Below, in pieces: positions 42,296 through 52,624 of a stretch of DNA of 64,000 nt (the stretch's first letter is position 1; each line of letters starts with the position of its first letter). This DNA is from Croceibacterium selenioxidans (lineage in GTDB: Bacteria > Pseudomonadota > Alphaproteobacteria > Sphingomonadales > Sphingomonadaceae): positions 876,001 through 940,000 of the forward strand of contig NZ_JAHFVK010000002.1 in NCBI RefSeq assembly GCF_018599195.1. The letters are read 5' to 3'. Under the pieces are notes generated by a model that ran no database searches, was not told the DNA's origin, and saw only the letters and a list, made by a program, of their open reading frames with translations. The translations under genes were made by a program, and so were the position numbers.

Positions 42296-42613
42296 TCAGT
42301 CCCCACGAACCAGGGCCCGCAGCCACTCCGCAGTCGGTTTCGCAGCGGTGTCAGTACGCCAGCCGAGGACCGCCGGGACTTCGTAGGGATGGATTTCCGC
42401 CAGCCGTGCCGTCGCCTGGTCGAGCAAGGCGGCATCGGTCTTGAACAGGACACCAACCTCGACGCTTTCCGCGGTATCTCCCCGCCACGAATAGATCGAC
42501 CGCATCGGAGGCAGAATGTTGGCGCAAGCGATAAGCTTCTCTTCGAGTAGCTGGCGCGCCGCGGCCTCGGCGCTGGCTTCGTCCGCGAAGGGAGACCAGA
42601 TCAGCGCGCTCAA
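42296..42613 (-). CDS. cutA: CutA1 family protein
   Basis: This 105-aa trimeric protein is related to divalent cation tolerance CutA and PII-like folds. Conserved blocks are ARQLLEEKLIACANILPPMRSIYSWRG, EVGVLFKTDAALLDQATARL and IHPYEVPAVLGW. The start is probably the TTG at 42613, whose TTGA overlaps the ctaA TGA by 4 bp; no ATG fits the domain boundary. Cation role is uncertain in most bacteria. Confidence 0.88.
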   Translation of the reverse strand: MSALIWSPFADEASAEAAARQLLEEKLIACANILPPMRSIYSWRGDTAESVEVGVLFKTDAALLDQATARLAEIHPYEVPAVLGWRTDTAAKPTAEWLRALVRGD

Positions 42614-43674
42614 GGTCGGCGGCCTACCGCGTGCGCTCCCCAGGCCGTGGCGGCCACGAGCAAGGCGCCCACTAGTTGGTGCAGCACCGCCAGCCACAAC
42701 GCGACGCCGGTCATGACCGTCGCAATGCCTAGCAGGATCTGCGTGCCGAAAGCCGAATGGATCGCCACGGAGGCCTGGCGCACGCCCAGGGCACGGACCT
42801 TGCGGGACAGGACGAGCAGCGCGGCCACCGCCACCCAGGCCCACCAGCGATGGAGGAAATGGAGCAGATAAGGATCATGCGTCAGCGCCCAGCCAAAGCC
42901 CTTGGACCAGTCGACCTCGGGGAACAGGCGCCCTTGCATGAGCGGCCAGGTGTCGGACGCAAGCCCGGCATTGAGTCCCGCCACCCAGGCGCCGAGCAAG
43001 AGTTGCACAAACACGATGAGTCCGGTGAGAGCCGCGAAGCCCGTCAGGCGCGCGGGTCGCGCTGCCGGATTGCGGTCTAGCTGGATCAGGTCGAGCGCGG
43101 TCCATACGAGGCCGGCCAGTGTGAACAAGGCGGTGATCAGATGGATCGAGAGCCAGAAGTGGCTGACGTCGGTCACCTTCTCCGACAGGCCCGAGCGGAC
43201 CATGTACCAGCCGAACACACCCTGCAGCCCGCCAAGCGCCAGCAGCGCCAGCAGGCGTGGCTTATAGCCCTTGGGGATCGCACCCCTGATCCAGTACCAC
43301 GCCAGCGGCAGCGCGAAAGCGAGGCCTATCAGGCGACCGAGCAGCCGATGGGACCACTCCCAGAAGTAGATGAACTTGTAGTCGCTCAGGGTCATCCCGG
43401 CCGGGCCGTTGATCTGGCGGTATTCGCCGATGCGCTTGTAGCCTTCGAACTCCGCTTGCCACTGTGCCTCGCTCAGCGGAGGCAGGGCGCCGGTCACGGG
43501 CTTCCATTCGGTGATCGAGAGACCGCTCTCGGTCAGGCGGGTGATGCCGCCCACCGCGATCATGAGGACCACGAGCACAGCTACAGCCAGCAGCCAGCGA
43601 GCCAGGGCCAGCACGCGAACGGACCGGACGCGGGGGGCGATGTCCCCAGCCGGATTCTCTACCTGAACGACCAT
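42610..43674 (-). CDS. ctaA: haem A synthase, COX15/CtaA family
   Basis: This 354-aa membrane enzyme converts haem O to haem A for cytochrome aa3 oxidases. The ATG at 43674 is chosen (MVVQVENPAGD). About eight TM helices are visible. GGITRLTESGLSITEWKPVTGALPP is the family signature, with conserved histidines in FWEWSHRLLGR, FWLSIHL, LLHFLHRWWAW and LHQLVGAL. It overlaps cutA by 4 bp downstream. Confidence 0.95.
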   Translation of the reverse strand: MVVQVENPAGDIAPRVRSVRVLALARWLLAVAVLVVLMIAVGGITRLTESGLSITEWKPVTGALPPLSEAQWQAEFEGYKRIGEYRQINGPAGMTLSDYKFIYFWEWSHRLLGRLIGLAFALPLAWYWIRGAIPKGYKPRLLALLALGGLQGVFGWYMVRSGLSEKVTDVSHFWLSIHLITALFTLAGLVWTALDLIQLDRNPAARPARLTGFAALTGLIVFVQLLLGAWVAGLNAGLASDTWPLMQGRLFPEVDWSKGFGWALTHDPYLLHFLHRWWAWVAVAALLVLSRKVRALGVRQASVAIHSAFGTQILLGIATVMTGVALWLAVLHQLVGALLVAATAWGAHAVGRRP

Positions 43675-43762
43675 GAGCAGGCCCCCTGCTCCCGCGTAAG
43701 GCAAAGCGCAAGCCTCGCGCGACGAACGGCGGCGCGGCGACGCGCCTTGGGGGTTGCGCAAC

Positions 43763-43778
43763 GTTATATAGTTACATA
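43763..43778 (+). promoter_or_regulatory. AT-rich imperfect palindrome before merC (possible Zur/Fur-type site)
   Basis: GTTATATAGTTACATA, 12 bp before the MerC ATG, resembles Fur-family sites (ATGTAAC on one side, GTTATA on the other). It could equally be a promoter -10 region. Evidence is weak. Confidence 0.25.
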
Positions 43779-43790
43779 GATGGGGCCGCG

Positions 43791-44162
43791 ATGGGTCACA
43801 CTATTCCTTGGATTCGCGGACGGCTCGACCGCGTCGGCATGGTCCTTTCGGGGCTGTGCGCTGTGCATTGCGTGCTCGGCATCGTCATCGTTGCGGGCCT
43901 GGGCCTCGGCGGTGGGATGTTCCTCGATCCGATGGTGCATCGCATTGGCCTGCTCCTGGCGACGGTCATTGCCGGCGTTGCGATTGGCATCGGCGCCATC
44001 CAACATCGCCGAGCCGCGCCCTTCGTGGTGGCAATGGTGGGACTGACCTTCATGGGCGGTGCGCTCGCGGTCGATCACGGCATTGAAGAGGCTGTGCTGA
44101 CGATCATTGGCGTGATTCTCGTCGCCGCCGGGCACACGCTCAACTTGCGCAAGCACGCTTAG
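43791..44162 (+). CDS. MerC domain membrane protein
   Basis: This 123-aa protein has four transmembrane helices. LDRVGMVLSGLCAVHCVLGIVIV contains the CxxxHC motif found in MerC. MerC was named for mercuric ion transport, but no mer operon is present, and chromosomal MerC-domain proteins in this group may act on other metals. Located directly before the thiS-thiG gene with 18 bp between them. Confidence 0.88.
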   Translation: MGHTIPWIRGRLDRVGMVLSGLCAVHCVLGIVIVAGLGLGGGMFLDPMVHRIGLLLATVIAGVAIGIGAIQHRRAAPFVVAMVGLTFMGGALAVDHGIEEAVLTIIGVILVAAGHTLNLRKHA

Positions 44163-44180
44163 GCGTTATCTGCGCGGGGC

Positions 44181-45161
44181 ATGACCGCGCCTCTCAACCT
44201 CACCATCAACGGCGAGCCGCGCCGTTCCGCCGCCTCCACCATCGCGGAGCTCGTCACCGAGCTCGGCCTTAAGCCGGAGAAAGTCGCGGTCGAGCACAAC
44301 GGCGTCATCGCGCCGCGCTCGACTCTGGGAGGAGTGGCCCTGGCCGATGGCGACGTGCTGGAGATCGTGCACTTCGTCGGCGGCGGTTCGGATAATGACA
44401 CCTGGACGGTCGCCGGCCGCACTTTCCGCTCACGCCTGATCGTCGGCACCGGAAAGTACAAGGACTTCGCGGAGAACGCCGCGGCCTTGGAAGCGAGCGG
44501 GGCGGAGATTGTCACCGTCGCGGTGCGCCGGGTCAACGTGTCCGATCCCTCGGCACCGATGCTGACCGACTTCATCGACCCCAAGAAGATCACCTACCTG
44601 CCCAACACCGCCGGTTGCTTCACCGCCGAAGACGCGATCCGCACCCTCCGCCTGGCACGTGAGGCTGGCGGCTGGGACCTGGTGAAGCTCGAAGTGCTGG
44701 GTGAAGCGCGCACGCTCTATCCCGACATGCGTGAGACCCTGCGGGCGACGGAGATTCTCGCGAATGAGGGTTTCAAGCCGATGGTCTACAGCACCGACGA
44801 TCCGATTGCCGCCAAGCAGCTTGAAGAAGCAGGCGCAGTAGCGATCATGCCGCTCGGTGCGCCGATCGGTTCGGGCCTCGGCATTCAGAACCGGGTGACG
44901 ATCCGTCTTATCGTCGAAGGCGCCAAGGTGCCGGTCCTGGTCGACGCAGGTGTCGGCACGGCGAGCGACGCCGCGGTGGCTATGGAGCTCGGCTGCGATG
45001 GTGTCCTGATGAACACTGCGATCGCCGAGGCCAAGGATCCCATCAGGATGGCCCGCGCGATGAAGCTCGCCGTCCAGGCTGGCCGCGACGCGTACCTCGC
45101 CGGGCGCATGGCAACGCGCAAGTACGCCGACCCGAGCAGCCCCCTTGCGGGCTTGATCTAA
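44181..45161 (+). CDS. thiG: ThiS-ThiG fusion: sulfur carrier plus thiazole synthase
   Basis: This 326-aa protein carries a ThiS-like domain at 1-69 ([50 protein letters not shown]) fused to full-length ThiG (about 75-326). ThiG makes the thiazole phosphate moiety of thiamin from DXP, dehydroglycine or iminoglycine and ThiS thiocarboxylate. The Schiff-base lysine is K169 in DLVKLEVLG. Because the ThiS GG is internal, the usual C-terminal thiocarboxylate cannot form unless the chain is processed or a separate ThiS exists. Confidence 0.92.
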   Translation: MTAPLNLTINGEPRRSAASTIAELVTELGLKPEKVAVEHNGVIAPRSTLGGVALADGDVLEIVHFVGGGSDNDTWTVAGRTFRSRLIVGTGKYKDFAENAAALEASGAEIVTVAVRRVNVSDPSAPMLTDFIDPKKITYLPNTAGCFTAEDAIRTLRLAREAGGWDLVKLEVLGEARTLYPDMRETLRATEILANEGFKPMVYSTDDPIAAKQLEEAGAVAIMPLGAPIGSGLGIQNRVTIRLIVEGAKVPVLVDAGVGTASDAAVAMELGCDGVLMNTAIAEAKDPIRMARAMKLAVQAGRDAYLAGRMATRKYADPSSPLAGLI

Positions 45162-45254
45162 AAAAGCCCCGAGCCAGCCAGCGGAGGATTTCCGCACCGC
45201 CCTTTGCGGATCGTTAACCAACATCGGTGACACTCCCGTCGAAAGGGGGCTGTC

Positions 45255-45782
45255 ATGGCCAAGACCGGGACCGCATCACTGACCATTGCCGAGCTGCGCG
45301 AGTTCGCCAGCTTTACCGAAGAGGAACAGCTCTTCATCGAGCGTTCGCTCGATATCGGCCTCGGCCGGGGCGACGCCTTCAAACTCTGGTCACGCAAGTC
45401 CGGAGACATGGGCTCGATCCGGGCGCAATACCTCGCCTATCGTGAATTGCGGGCCCTTCGCGACGCGATCCCCTGTGGAACCTCGATGGAAGGCGTGCAG
45501 GACTTCATGGGTCCGCTGACCCGAGTCACCGCACTCGACCTGGCGCAGGAGCAGCTGTCCAGCTTCTCCTCCTACCGCTTTCTCTACGAACGGCTGCTGG
45601 GCGCCAGGGCTCGCCCATGGCTTCCGTCCGCTTTCTGTGGAGCAGCTGCCCTGCCGCAGATTCGCCCGGCCCGCCGCAAGATGCTGCTCCAATCGCTCAG
45701 CGAAGCCGCCGCCACTGCGCCCGGCTGGTCCGACCGCGAGCCTTGCTTCTATCCCGAGAAGGTCGAAGCCGAGGCCGCTTAA
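45255..45782 (+). CDS. conserved hypothetical protein
   Basis: This 175-aa protein has no signal peptide or TM segment. It looks helical, with a charged N-terminal half (ELREFASFTEEEQLFIERSL, GDAFKLWSRKSGDMGSIRAQYLAYREL). Three or four cysteines are scattered through it. AAAGGGGG precedes the ATG at 45255 and a 93-bp gap separates it from thiS-thiG. The family and function are unknown to me. Its stop overlaps the convergent acyl-CoA ligase stop by 4 bp. Confidence 0.6.
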   Translation: MAKTGTASLTIAELREFASFTEEEQLFIERSLDIGLGRGDAFKLWSRKSGDMGSIRAQYLAYRELRALRDAIPCGTSMEGVQDFMGPLTRVTALDLAQEQLSSFSSYRFLYERLLGARARPWLPSAFCGAAALPQIRPARRKMLLQSLSEAAATAPGWSDREPCFYPEKVEAEAA

Positions 45783-47578
45783 CCCTTATACAACCCGTCG
45801 ATCCGGTCCCCATACCGCTCCCGGATCTTGTGGCGGCGGATCTTGAGGCTCGGGGTCATTTCCCCGTTCTCGATCGTGAACGGCTCGTCGGCGAAGGTGA
45901 ACTGGCGAACTTTCTCCGTCACCGAGAGATCGTGGTTCACGCGGTCGATCGCCGTGCGCACAGCGCTGCGGAAGGCGGGGAGTTGCTGAAGCCGGTCGAT
46001 GTCTAGCTTTTCGCCGTTCTCCTTCGCCCAGCGGAACGACCAGTCGCAATCGGGCACGACCAGCCCCACGACGTAGGGGCGCTTGTCGCCGTTCACCATT
46101 GCCTGGGAGATCTCCGGCTGTAGCGTCAGCATGCCTTCGAGCTTCTGGGGGGCGATATTGTCGCCCTTGTCGTTGACGATGATGTCTTTCTTGCGGTCGG
46201 TGATGACGATCCGTCCGCCGTCGTCGAGGTGGCCGATGTCGCCGGTGTGCAGCCAGCCGTCGATGATCGTCTTCGCGGTCTCGGCGGGATTGTGCCAATA
46301 GCCGAGCATGACCAGCTCGCCACGGACGAGGATCTCGCCATCCTCCGCTATCCTGACCTCGACACCGCGCAAGGGCGGTCCCACGGTAGCCAGGCGAATG
46401 CCGGCCGAAGGGTAGTTGCAGCTCACCACCGGGGCGCTTTCGGTCTGGCCATAGCCCTGGAGCATGACCAGGCCCATCGATTCGAAGAACGCTCCGACCT
46501 CTGGATTGAGCGGCGCTCCGCCCGAAACCAGCGCCTTGATCCGCCCGCCGAAACGCTGCCTGATCTTGGGTCGCAACGTCGCGTCGAGCAGGCGTTCGAC
46601 CGGCCAGTCACTCAACCGGCGCATTCCGGCCGCCCGCCGCTCGGCCAGGTTGAGCGCCTGGTCCAGCAGGAACTGCGCGAACCGGCCCTGCTTCTCCACT
46701 TGCTTGACGATGCGGCCACGCAGCATCTCGAACAGGCGGGGCACCACGACCATGAAGGTCGGCTTGGCTTCCTCGATATTGCTGCCAAGTTTGTCGAGCC
46801 CTTCGGCAAACCAGATGTCGGCGCCAAGGCCGATCGGCAGGAACAGGCCCGCCGTGTGTTCGAGCGCATGACTCAGCGGCAGGAAGGAAAGAAAGCGTTC
46901 TTCGCCCCAGCCGAAGTCTCCCGCGAGCACTTCGGCCGCACCTTCGACGTTGCACAGGATCGCGCCGTGATGGAGCAGGACGCCGCGAGGCGCACCGCTG
47001 GTGCCACTGGTGTAGATGATGCACGCGGGATCGCGCCGCCCGATCCCGGCGATACGCGCCTCCACCGCCGCTCGGGCCGCGGCACCGTCCCCTTCGATGA
47101 GGTCCCCCCATTGGTGGACCTCGAAGTCGGCTTGCCCTGCGCGCAACGGTTCCATGGCAATCACCTGGCGGGCGATGCCTGAGCGGACGATCGCGGGCAG
47201 CAGCGGTTCGGCCAGCTTGCGGCTGGAGACGATCACTGCCTTGGCCCCCGAGTTATCGAGGATGTGCAGGTGATCGCGCTCGGTATTGGTAGTGTAGGCC
47301 GGGGTGGTGATGCAGCCGGCGGCCATGATCGCCAGATCCGCTATCGCCCATTCGGGCCGGTTTTCGGCCACCAGTACCACCCGGTCCCCGTCCTTGAGCC
47401 CCATCGATCGCAGTGATTCCGCCAGCAGGCACACCTGGCGCGCCGCTTCGGTCCAGCTGATCGAGGTCCAGGCACCTTCGATCTTCGCGGTCAGGAACGG
47501 GCGTTGGCCCAACTCGTCAGCACGGGTGAAAAATAGCCGGACGAGATTCGGCGCGGACGCGAAATCGGTAAGCTGCAT
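45779..47578 (-). CDS. long-chain fatty-acid--CoA ligase-like AMP-forming enzyme
   Basis: This 599-aa ANL-superfamily enzyme activates a fatty acid via an acyl-AMP. AMP-binding P-loop IIYTSGTSGAPRGVLLHH, LQGYGQTESAPVVSCN (A5), GWLHTGDIGHLDDGGRIVITDRKKDI (A7-A8) and the C-terminal catalytic-lysine region (NGEMTPSLKIRRHKI) are all present. The overall pattern fits the FadD15/long-chain group. Chain-length preference is unknown. Confidence 0.93.
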   Translation of the reverse strand: MQLTDFASAPNLVRLFFTRADELGQRPFLTAKIEGAWTSISWTEAARQVCLLAESLRSMGLKDGDRVVLVAENRPEWAIADLAIMAAGCITTPAYTTNTERDHLHILDNSGAKAVIVSSRKLAEPLLPAIVRSGIARQVIAMEPLRAGQADFEVHQWGDLIEGDGAAARAAVEARIAGIGRRDPACIIYTSGTSGAPRGVLLHHGAILCNVEGAAEVLAGDFGWGEERFLSFLPLSHALEHTAGLFLPIGLGADIWFAEGLDKLGSNIEEAKPTFMVVVPRLFEMLRGRIVKQVEKQGRFAQFLLDQALNLAERRAAGMRRLSDWPVERLLDATLRPKIRQRFGGRIKALVSGGAPLNPEVGAFFESMGLVMLQGYGQTESAPVVSCNYPSAGIRLATVGPPLRGVEVRIAEDGEILVRGELVMLGYWHNPAETAKTIIDGWLHTGDIGHLDDGGRIVITDRKKDIIVNDKGDNIAPQKLEGMLTLQPEISQAMVNGDKRPYVVGLVVPDCDWSFRWAKENGEKLDIDRLQQLPAFRSAVRTAIDRVNHDLSVTEKVRQFTFADEPFTIENGEMTPSLKIRRHKIRERYGDRIDGLYKG

Positions 47579-47666
47579 TCGCGTCTCCTATCCCCTTTAC
47601 CGGTTTTTCCGGCTTGTCGATGACCCGTTGGTTACGGTGCCCAGGACAAAGCGGCAAGAGAGCGTC

Positions 47667-49373
47667 TTACTCGCCGATCGCCGTTCCCTCGCTGCGCGGA
47701 TCGGCCGCCCCCGCCCATCCGGTGGCGGTGCGTTGCGCGCCGTTCGTCTTGAGCGGCAGGCTGCGCGTCGCGATCTGCACGTGGCCGAGCGCCTGAAGTT
47801 GCGGGATCATCGGAACCAGCGCGCTGCCTTCTTCAGCGCTTAACTGGTCGCCCGGTGCAAACAGCACGGGCAGGGCAATCGCCTGGTCGAGCGGGAGGCC
47901 GAAGTCGATCACGCCGATCAGTGCGCGGGCGACTTGCACCGGGATCGTCGCTCCACCGGCCGCGCCGACGACCAATACCAGTTTGTCTTGGGCATCGTAC
48001 ACCAGCGTCGGCGCCATCGAGCTTCGGGGCCGCTTGCCCCCCTCGACGCGGTTGGCGACTGGGCGGCCGTCGACCGTTGGGACGAAGCTGAAATCGGTCA
48101 GTTCGTTGTTGAGGTAGTAACCGCCGACCATGATGCCCGAACCGAACGAGCCTTCGACGGTCGAGGTGTAGCTGACGGCGCTGCCTTCACGGTCCACGGC
48201 GACGAAGTGCGAGGTTCCGTGCTCTTCCGGCTCGGCGCCGTCGGGCGGAGCGAGAGCGAGACCACGCGGGGTTCCGGCGGTGACCTGGGCCAGGGTGCTG
48301 TTCGGATCGATCAGCGCGCCGCGCCCGGCGAGATAGTCGGGCTCCATCAAACCTTCCGCCGGAACCGATACGAAGTCGGGATCTGCGAGGTATCGCTCTC
48401 TGTCGGCGAAGGCGAGACGCTGCGATTCGGCGAAGAGATGCCAGAAGACCGGCGAGTCCTTGCCCAGCGCTCCGAGATCGAACCGTTCGAGTTGCTTGAG
48501 GATGGCGTAGACGGTCGTCGCGCCGGACGAAGGCGGGCCCATCCCGCAAATGCGATAGCCGCGATAGGGGCCGCAGAGTTCCGGGCGGTCCTTGGCCTGA
48601 TAGGCGGCCACATCGGCGACGGTCATCGCTCCGGGGCGTGGGGTTTCGGCGGCAACTTCGGCGGCAATCTGGGCGGCGTTGGCCCCGCTGTAAAACCACT
48701 CCGGACCCTGTTCGGCGAGCCGCTGAAGCGTTTCGGCCAAGGCAGGATTGTGCAGCACCGTACCCACAGGCAACGCTTCGCCCGAGGCATCGTAGAAGAT
48801 GGTCAGCCCTTCGGGCTGGTGAGCCGCACGGTTCTTCGACTGGACCAGGAACTGCCGACCCCGCTCGCTCAACACCCAACCGTCGCGCGCCAGCTTGATG
48901 GCCGGCTGAAAGAGAGTGGCCCAGGGGAGCTTGCCGTAACGCTCATGCGCTTGGGCGGCGAGGCTGACGTTGCCCGGCACGCCGACGCTGAGGCCGGAGA
49001 TGACGGCTGTCATAAAGGACAACGGCTTGCCCTCGGCGTCGAGGAACCACTGCGGGTCGGCGCCTGACGGAGCTGATTCGCGGCCATCGAGTGTCTCGAT
49101 CTCGCCGTTTGACGAGCTGTGCATCATGAAGCCGCCGCCGCCGATCCCGGAGCTTTGTGGTTCGACTACGGTCAAGGCCAGCATCGTCGCTATGGCGGCG
49201 TCCGTGGCGCTTCCGCCCTGGCGAAGCATGGCGACGCCGGCCTCAGCGGCACGCGGGTCGGCAGCGCTGACCACACCGGCAGTTGCGGTTTCAGGCTCTT
49301 TGGCAGGGGCGGGAACGGTGGCGCAGGCGCCGAGCAACAGCGCGGCGAGCGGGATCAGGAGACGATTGGGCAT
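47667..49373 (-). CDS. ggt: gamma-glutamyltransferase, lipoprotein form
   Basis: This 568-aa Ntn hydrolase cleaves the gamma-glutamyl bond of glutathione in the periplasm. The ATG at 49373 gives a signal peptide with lipobox LLGAC (C17), so it is probably membrane-anchored. The autoprocessing nucleophile is T387 in EEHGTSHFVAVD, with SGIGGGGFMM, LNNELTDFSF and GAAGGATIP as family blocks. Processing would give a large and a small subunit. pyrD lies 10 bp upstream on the same strand, so they may be cotranscribed. Confidence 0.94.
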   Translation of the reverse strand: MPNRLLIPLAALLLGACATVPAPAKEPETATAGVVSAADPRAAEAGVAMLRQGGSATDAAIATMLALTVVEPQSSGIGGGGFMMHSSSNGEIETLDGRESAPSGADPQWFLDAEGKPLSFMTAVISGLSVGVPGNVSLAAQAHERYGKLPWATLFQPAIKLARDGWVLSERGRQFLVQSKNRAAHQPEGLTIFYDASGEALPVGTVLHNPALAETLQRLAEQGPEWFYSGANAAQIAAEVAAETPRPGAMTVADVAAYQAKDRPELCGPYRGYRICGMGPPSSGATTVYAILKQLERFDLGALGKDSPVFWHLFAESQRLAFADRERYLADPDFVSVPAEGLMEPDYLAGRGALIDPNSTLAQVTAGTPRGLALAPPDGAEPEEHGTSHFVAVDREGSAVSYTSTVEGSFGSGIMVGGYYLNNELTDFSFVPTVDGRPVANRVEGGKRPRSSMAPTLVYDAQDKLVLVVGAAGGATIPVQVARALIGVIDFGLPLDQAIALPVLFAPGDQLSAEEGSALVPMIPQLQALGHVQIATRSLPLKTNGAQRTATGWAGAADPRSEGTAIGE

Positions 49374-49383
49374 CACCTGACTG

Positions 49384-50412
49384 CTATTCGCTTCCCACTG
49401 CCTCGGCAATGGAGCCGAAGCCATCGCGCCGCAAAAGGGTTTCGAGGCCGCTGACCACTCGGCGCGCAAGGCCCGGCCCTTCGTAGACCATGGCGCTATA
49501 GAGCTGCACGAGGCTCGCCCCCGCTCGGATGCGCTGCCAGGCGTCTTCGGCCGTGGCGATACCGCCGACGCCGATCAACGGCAGCGCGCCGCCGGTGGCC
49601 TTGCGGAAATCACGCACGCGCTGCAGCGCCAGCTGCTTCAGCGGCGCTCCCGAAAGTCCACCGGTTTCGCCGGCCTGGCTCGAACGCAGCGGCGGGCGAG
49701 AGATCGTGGTGTTGGACACGATCAGCGCGCCGAGTTTCTTGTCGAGCGCGATGCGGGCAATGGCCTCGATGTCGGCGGGCTCCAGATCGGGCGCGACCTT
49801 GAGGAATACCGGCGGCCCGGCGTCCCCGCGCGAGTCCAGCACGGCGTCGAGCAAGGCCGTCAGCGCGCCCTCGTCCTGCAGCGCTCGTAGACCCGGGGTA
49901 TTTGGACTGGAGATATTGACCGCGAGGTAGGAGGCCAGCGGCGCCATGAGCTGTGTCATCTGCGCATAGTCGGCGACGCGATCGGACGAATCCTTGTTGG
50001 CACCGATGTTGATGCCCACCACGCCGGGGCGACCCTGGCGCACGAGCAGGCGCGCCGCCGCCGCCGGCCCACCGCCGTTGTTGAACCCCATGCGGTTGAT
50101 CACCGCGCGGTCCTCGGTCAGCCGGAAAAGGCGAGGCTTCGGATTCCCCGCTTGGGGCCGGGGCGTAATCGAGCCGACCTCGACGAAGCCGAATCCCTGA
50201 CCGAGCAAGGCATCGGGCACTTCGCCGTCCTTGTCGAAGCCGGCTGCCATTCCCAGCGGATTGGGGAAGGTCAGCCCCGCGACTCGGGTCTCCAGCGGTC
50301 CGCCGGGCGCGGCCGGCTTGCCTGGCAGAAACCGGACGCCGGCAATCGCCAGGCGATGTGCGCGTTCTGGGTCGAGGGCGTAGATGGCGGGGCGGGCAAG
50401 GCGAAAAAACAC
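49384..50412 (-). CDS. pyrD: dihydroorotate dehydrogenase (quinone), class 2
   Basis: This 342-aa membrane-associated flavoenzyme oxidises dihydroorotate in pyrimidine synthesis and passes electrons to quinone. FRLARPAIYALDPERAHRLAI is the amphipathic N-terminal helix of class 2. TFPNPLGMAAGFDKDGE, VEVGSITPRPQAGNPKPRLFR, GINIGANKDS and VNISSPNTPGLRALQ (with the catalytic serine) are present, as is LIGVGGIATAEDAWQRIRAGA. Length is normal. Confidence 0.96.
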   Translation of the reverse strand: MFFRLARPAIYALDPERAHRLAIAGVRFLPGKPAAPGGPLETRVAGLTFPNPLGMAAGFDKDGEVPDALLGQGFGFVEVGSITPRPQAGNPKPRLFRLTEDRAVINRMGFNNGGGPAAAARLLVRQGRPGVVGINIGANKDSSDRVADYAQMTQLMAPLASYLAVNISSPNTPGLRALQDEGALTALLDAVLDSRGDAGPPVFLKVAPDLEPADIEAIARIALDKKLGALIVSNTTISRPPLRSSQAGETGGLSGAPLKQLALQRVRDFRKATGGALPLIGVGGIATAEDAWQRIRAGASLVQLYSAMVYEGPGLARRVVSGLETLLRRDGFGSIAEAVGSE

Positions 50413-50532
50413 GGCCTGAGCCTATGGCAGCGACGCGGTTGCCTGTCGATGCGTGGCTTACGCAGAGTTGTGGCGCGATCCAGACACAGCGCAATTTTTG
50501 AACACCGTGTCGCATTCCTACAAGATTCGCCC

Positions 50533-50636
50533 TCGGACGGTGCCTATTAGACCCTTGCGACCCGAAGGGCTCGAAGCAGCGATGCGACGAGTTCTCGACT
50601 TTCCAAGGGCGGCCTTTCGGGGCCGCCCCTTTTTTT
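50533..50636 (+). ncRNA. candidate small RNA ending at an orphan terminator
   Basis: A very strong plus-strand terminator (50607-50636) lies in the 317-bp pyrD-iscR gap, although no plus-strand gene ends there. A possible promoter is TTGAAC (50498-50503), 17 nt, CAAGAT (50521-50526), giving a transcript of about 100 nt. A plus-strand open frame crosses the terminator and is not credible as a protein. I did not recognise a known RNA family. The stretch 50413-50497 holds nothing I can name. Confidence 0.35.
50607..50636 (+). terminator. strong intrinsic terminator without an assigned upstream gene
   Basis: GGGCGGCC (50607-50614) pairs with GGCCGCCC (50621-50628) around a 6-nt loop, followed by C and seven T. 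It also insulates the suf operon promoter from upstream transcription. Confidence 0.9.
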
Positions 50637-50688
50637 GTGTCCCACAAAGCCACGCTTGTTTGAAATCCGCGCACCGGCGACTTAAGTG

Positions 50689-50713
50689 AAATCGGAGCGA
50701 ATCACTCCGATTT
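50689..50713. promoter_or_regulatory. 9-bp inverted repeat before iscR (operator candidate)
   Basis: AAATCGGAG (50689-50697) and CTCCGATTT (50705-50713) form a perfect inverted repeat with a 7-nt spacer, 16 bp before the iscR ATG. A weak promoter (TTGAAA at 50660-50665, TAAGTG at 50683-50688) would put the repeat at the transcription start, where an IscR-like repressor could block it. Confidence 0.55.
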
Positions 50714-50729
50714 GAGAACGGATCGCAAT

Positions 50730-51142
50730 ATGCGCCTGTCCAGCATGGCCGACTATGCCGTCGTCACGATGTGCGCCGCCGCGCGCCACTGCGGATCTGC
50801 GCGCGTTTCGGCCACCGAACTGTCGGAAGAGACTGGCGTGCCTTTGCCTACCGTACAGAAGCTCGTCAGCCTGCTCTCCCGCGCTGGCCTGTTGCGTTCG
50901 GTCAGGGGCGCGGGCGGGGGGTTGAAGCTCGCTCGTCCCGCAGCGGCCATTTCGCTGGCCGATATCGTCGAGGCGGTGGAAGGCCCGATCGCGCTGACCG
51001 CCTGCGTCGAGCAGGGAAAACACGATTGCGCTCTCGAATCTTGTTGCAACGTCCGCCCGCACTGGGGGCTGGTGAATGAAACCCTGCGCGGGGCTTTGGC
51101 GGGCGTACCGCTGACCCAGCTCGCGCAACCGGAAGTACCCGC

Positions 51143-51146
<4 letters not shown>
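50730..51146 (+). CDS. iscR: IscR/Rrf2-family Fe-S responsive regulator
   Basis: This 138-aa Rrf2 regulator heads the suf operon and should sense Fe-S status. The ATG at 50730 begins the winged helix ([38 protein letters not shown]). Cluster ligands are in place: C92, C100, C105 or C106 and nearby H111, matching the spacing of E. coli IscR. It overlaps sufB by 4 bp and probably represses its own operon. Confidence 0.93.

Positions 51147-52620
<1,474 letters not shown>

Positions 52621-52624
<4 letters not shown>

Noticed and set aside
46229-47182. 317-codon plus-strand open frame opposite the acyl-CoA ligase
   Set aside because: The opposite strand shows all ANL-superfamily motifs, so this frame is a shadow.
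50453-50689. Open frame of 78 codons on the plus strand between pyrD and iscR
   Set aside because: It starts with GTG, lacks a clear Shine-Dalgarno and runs through the very strong terminator at 50607-50636, so a small RNA or nothing is more likely.
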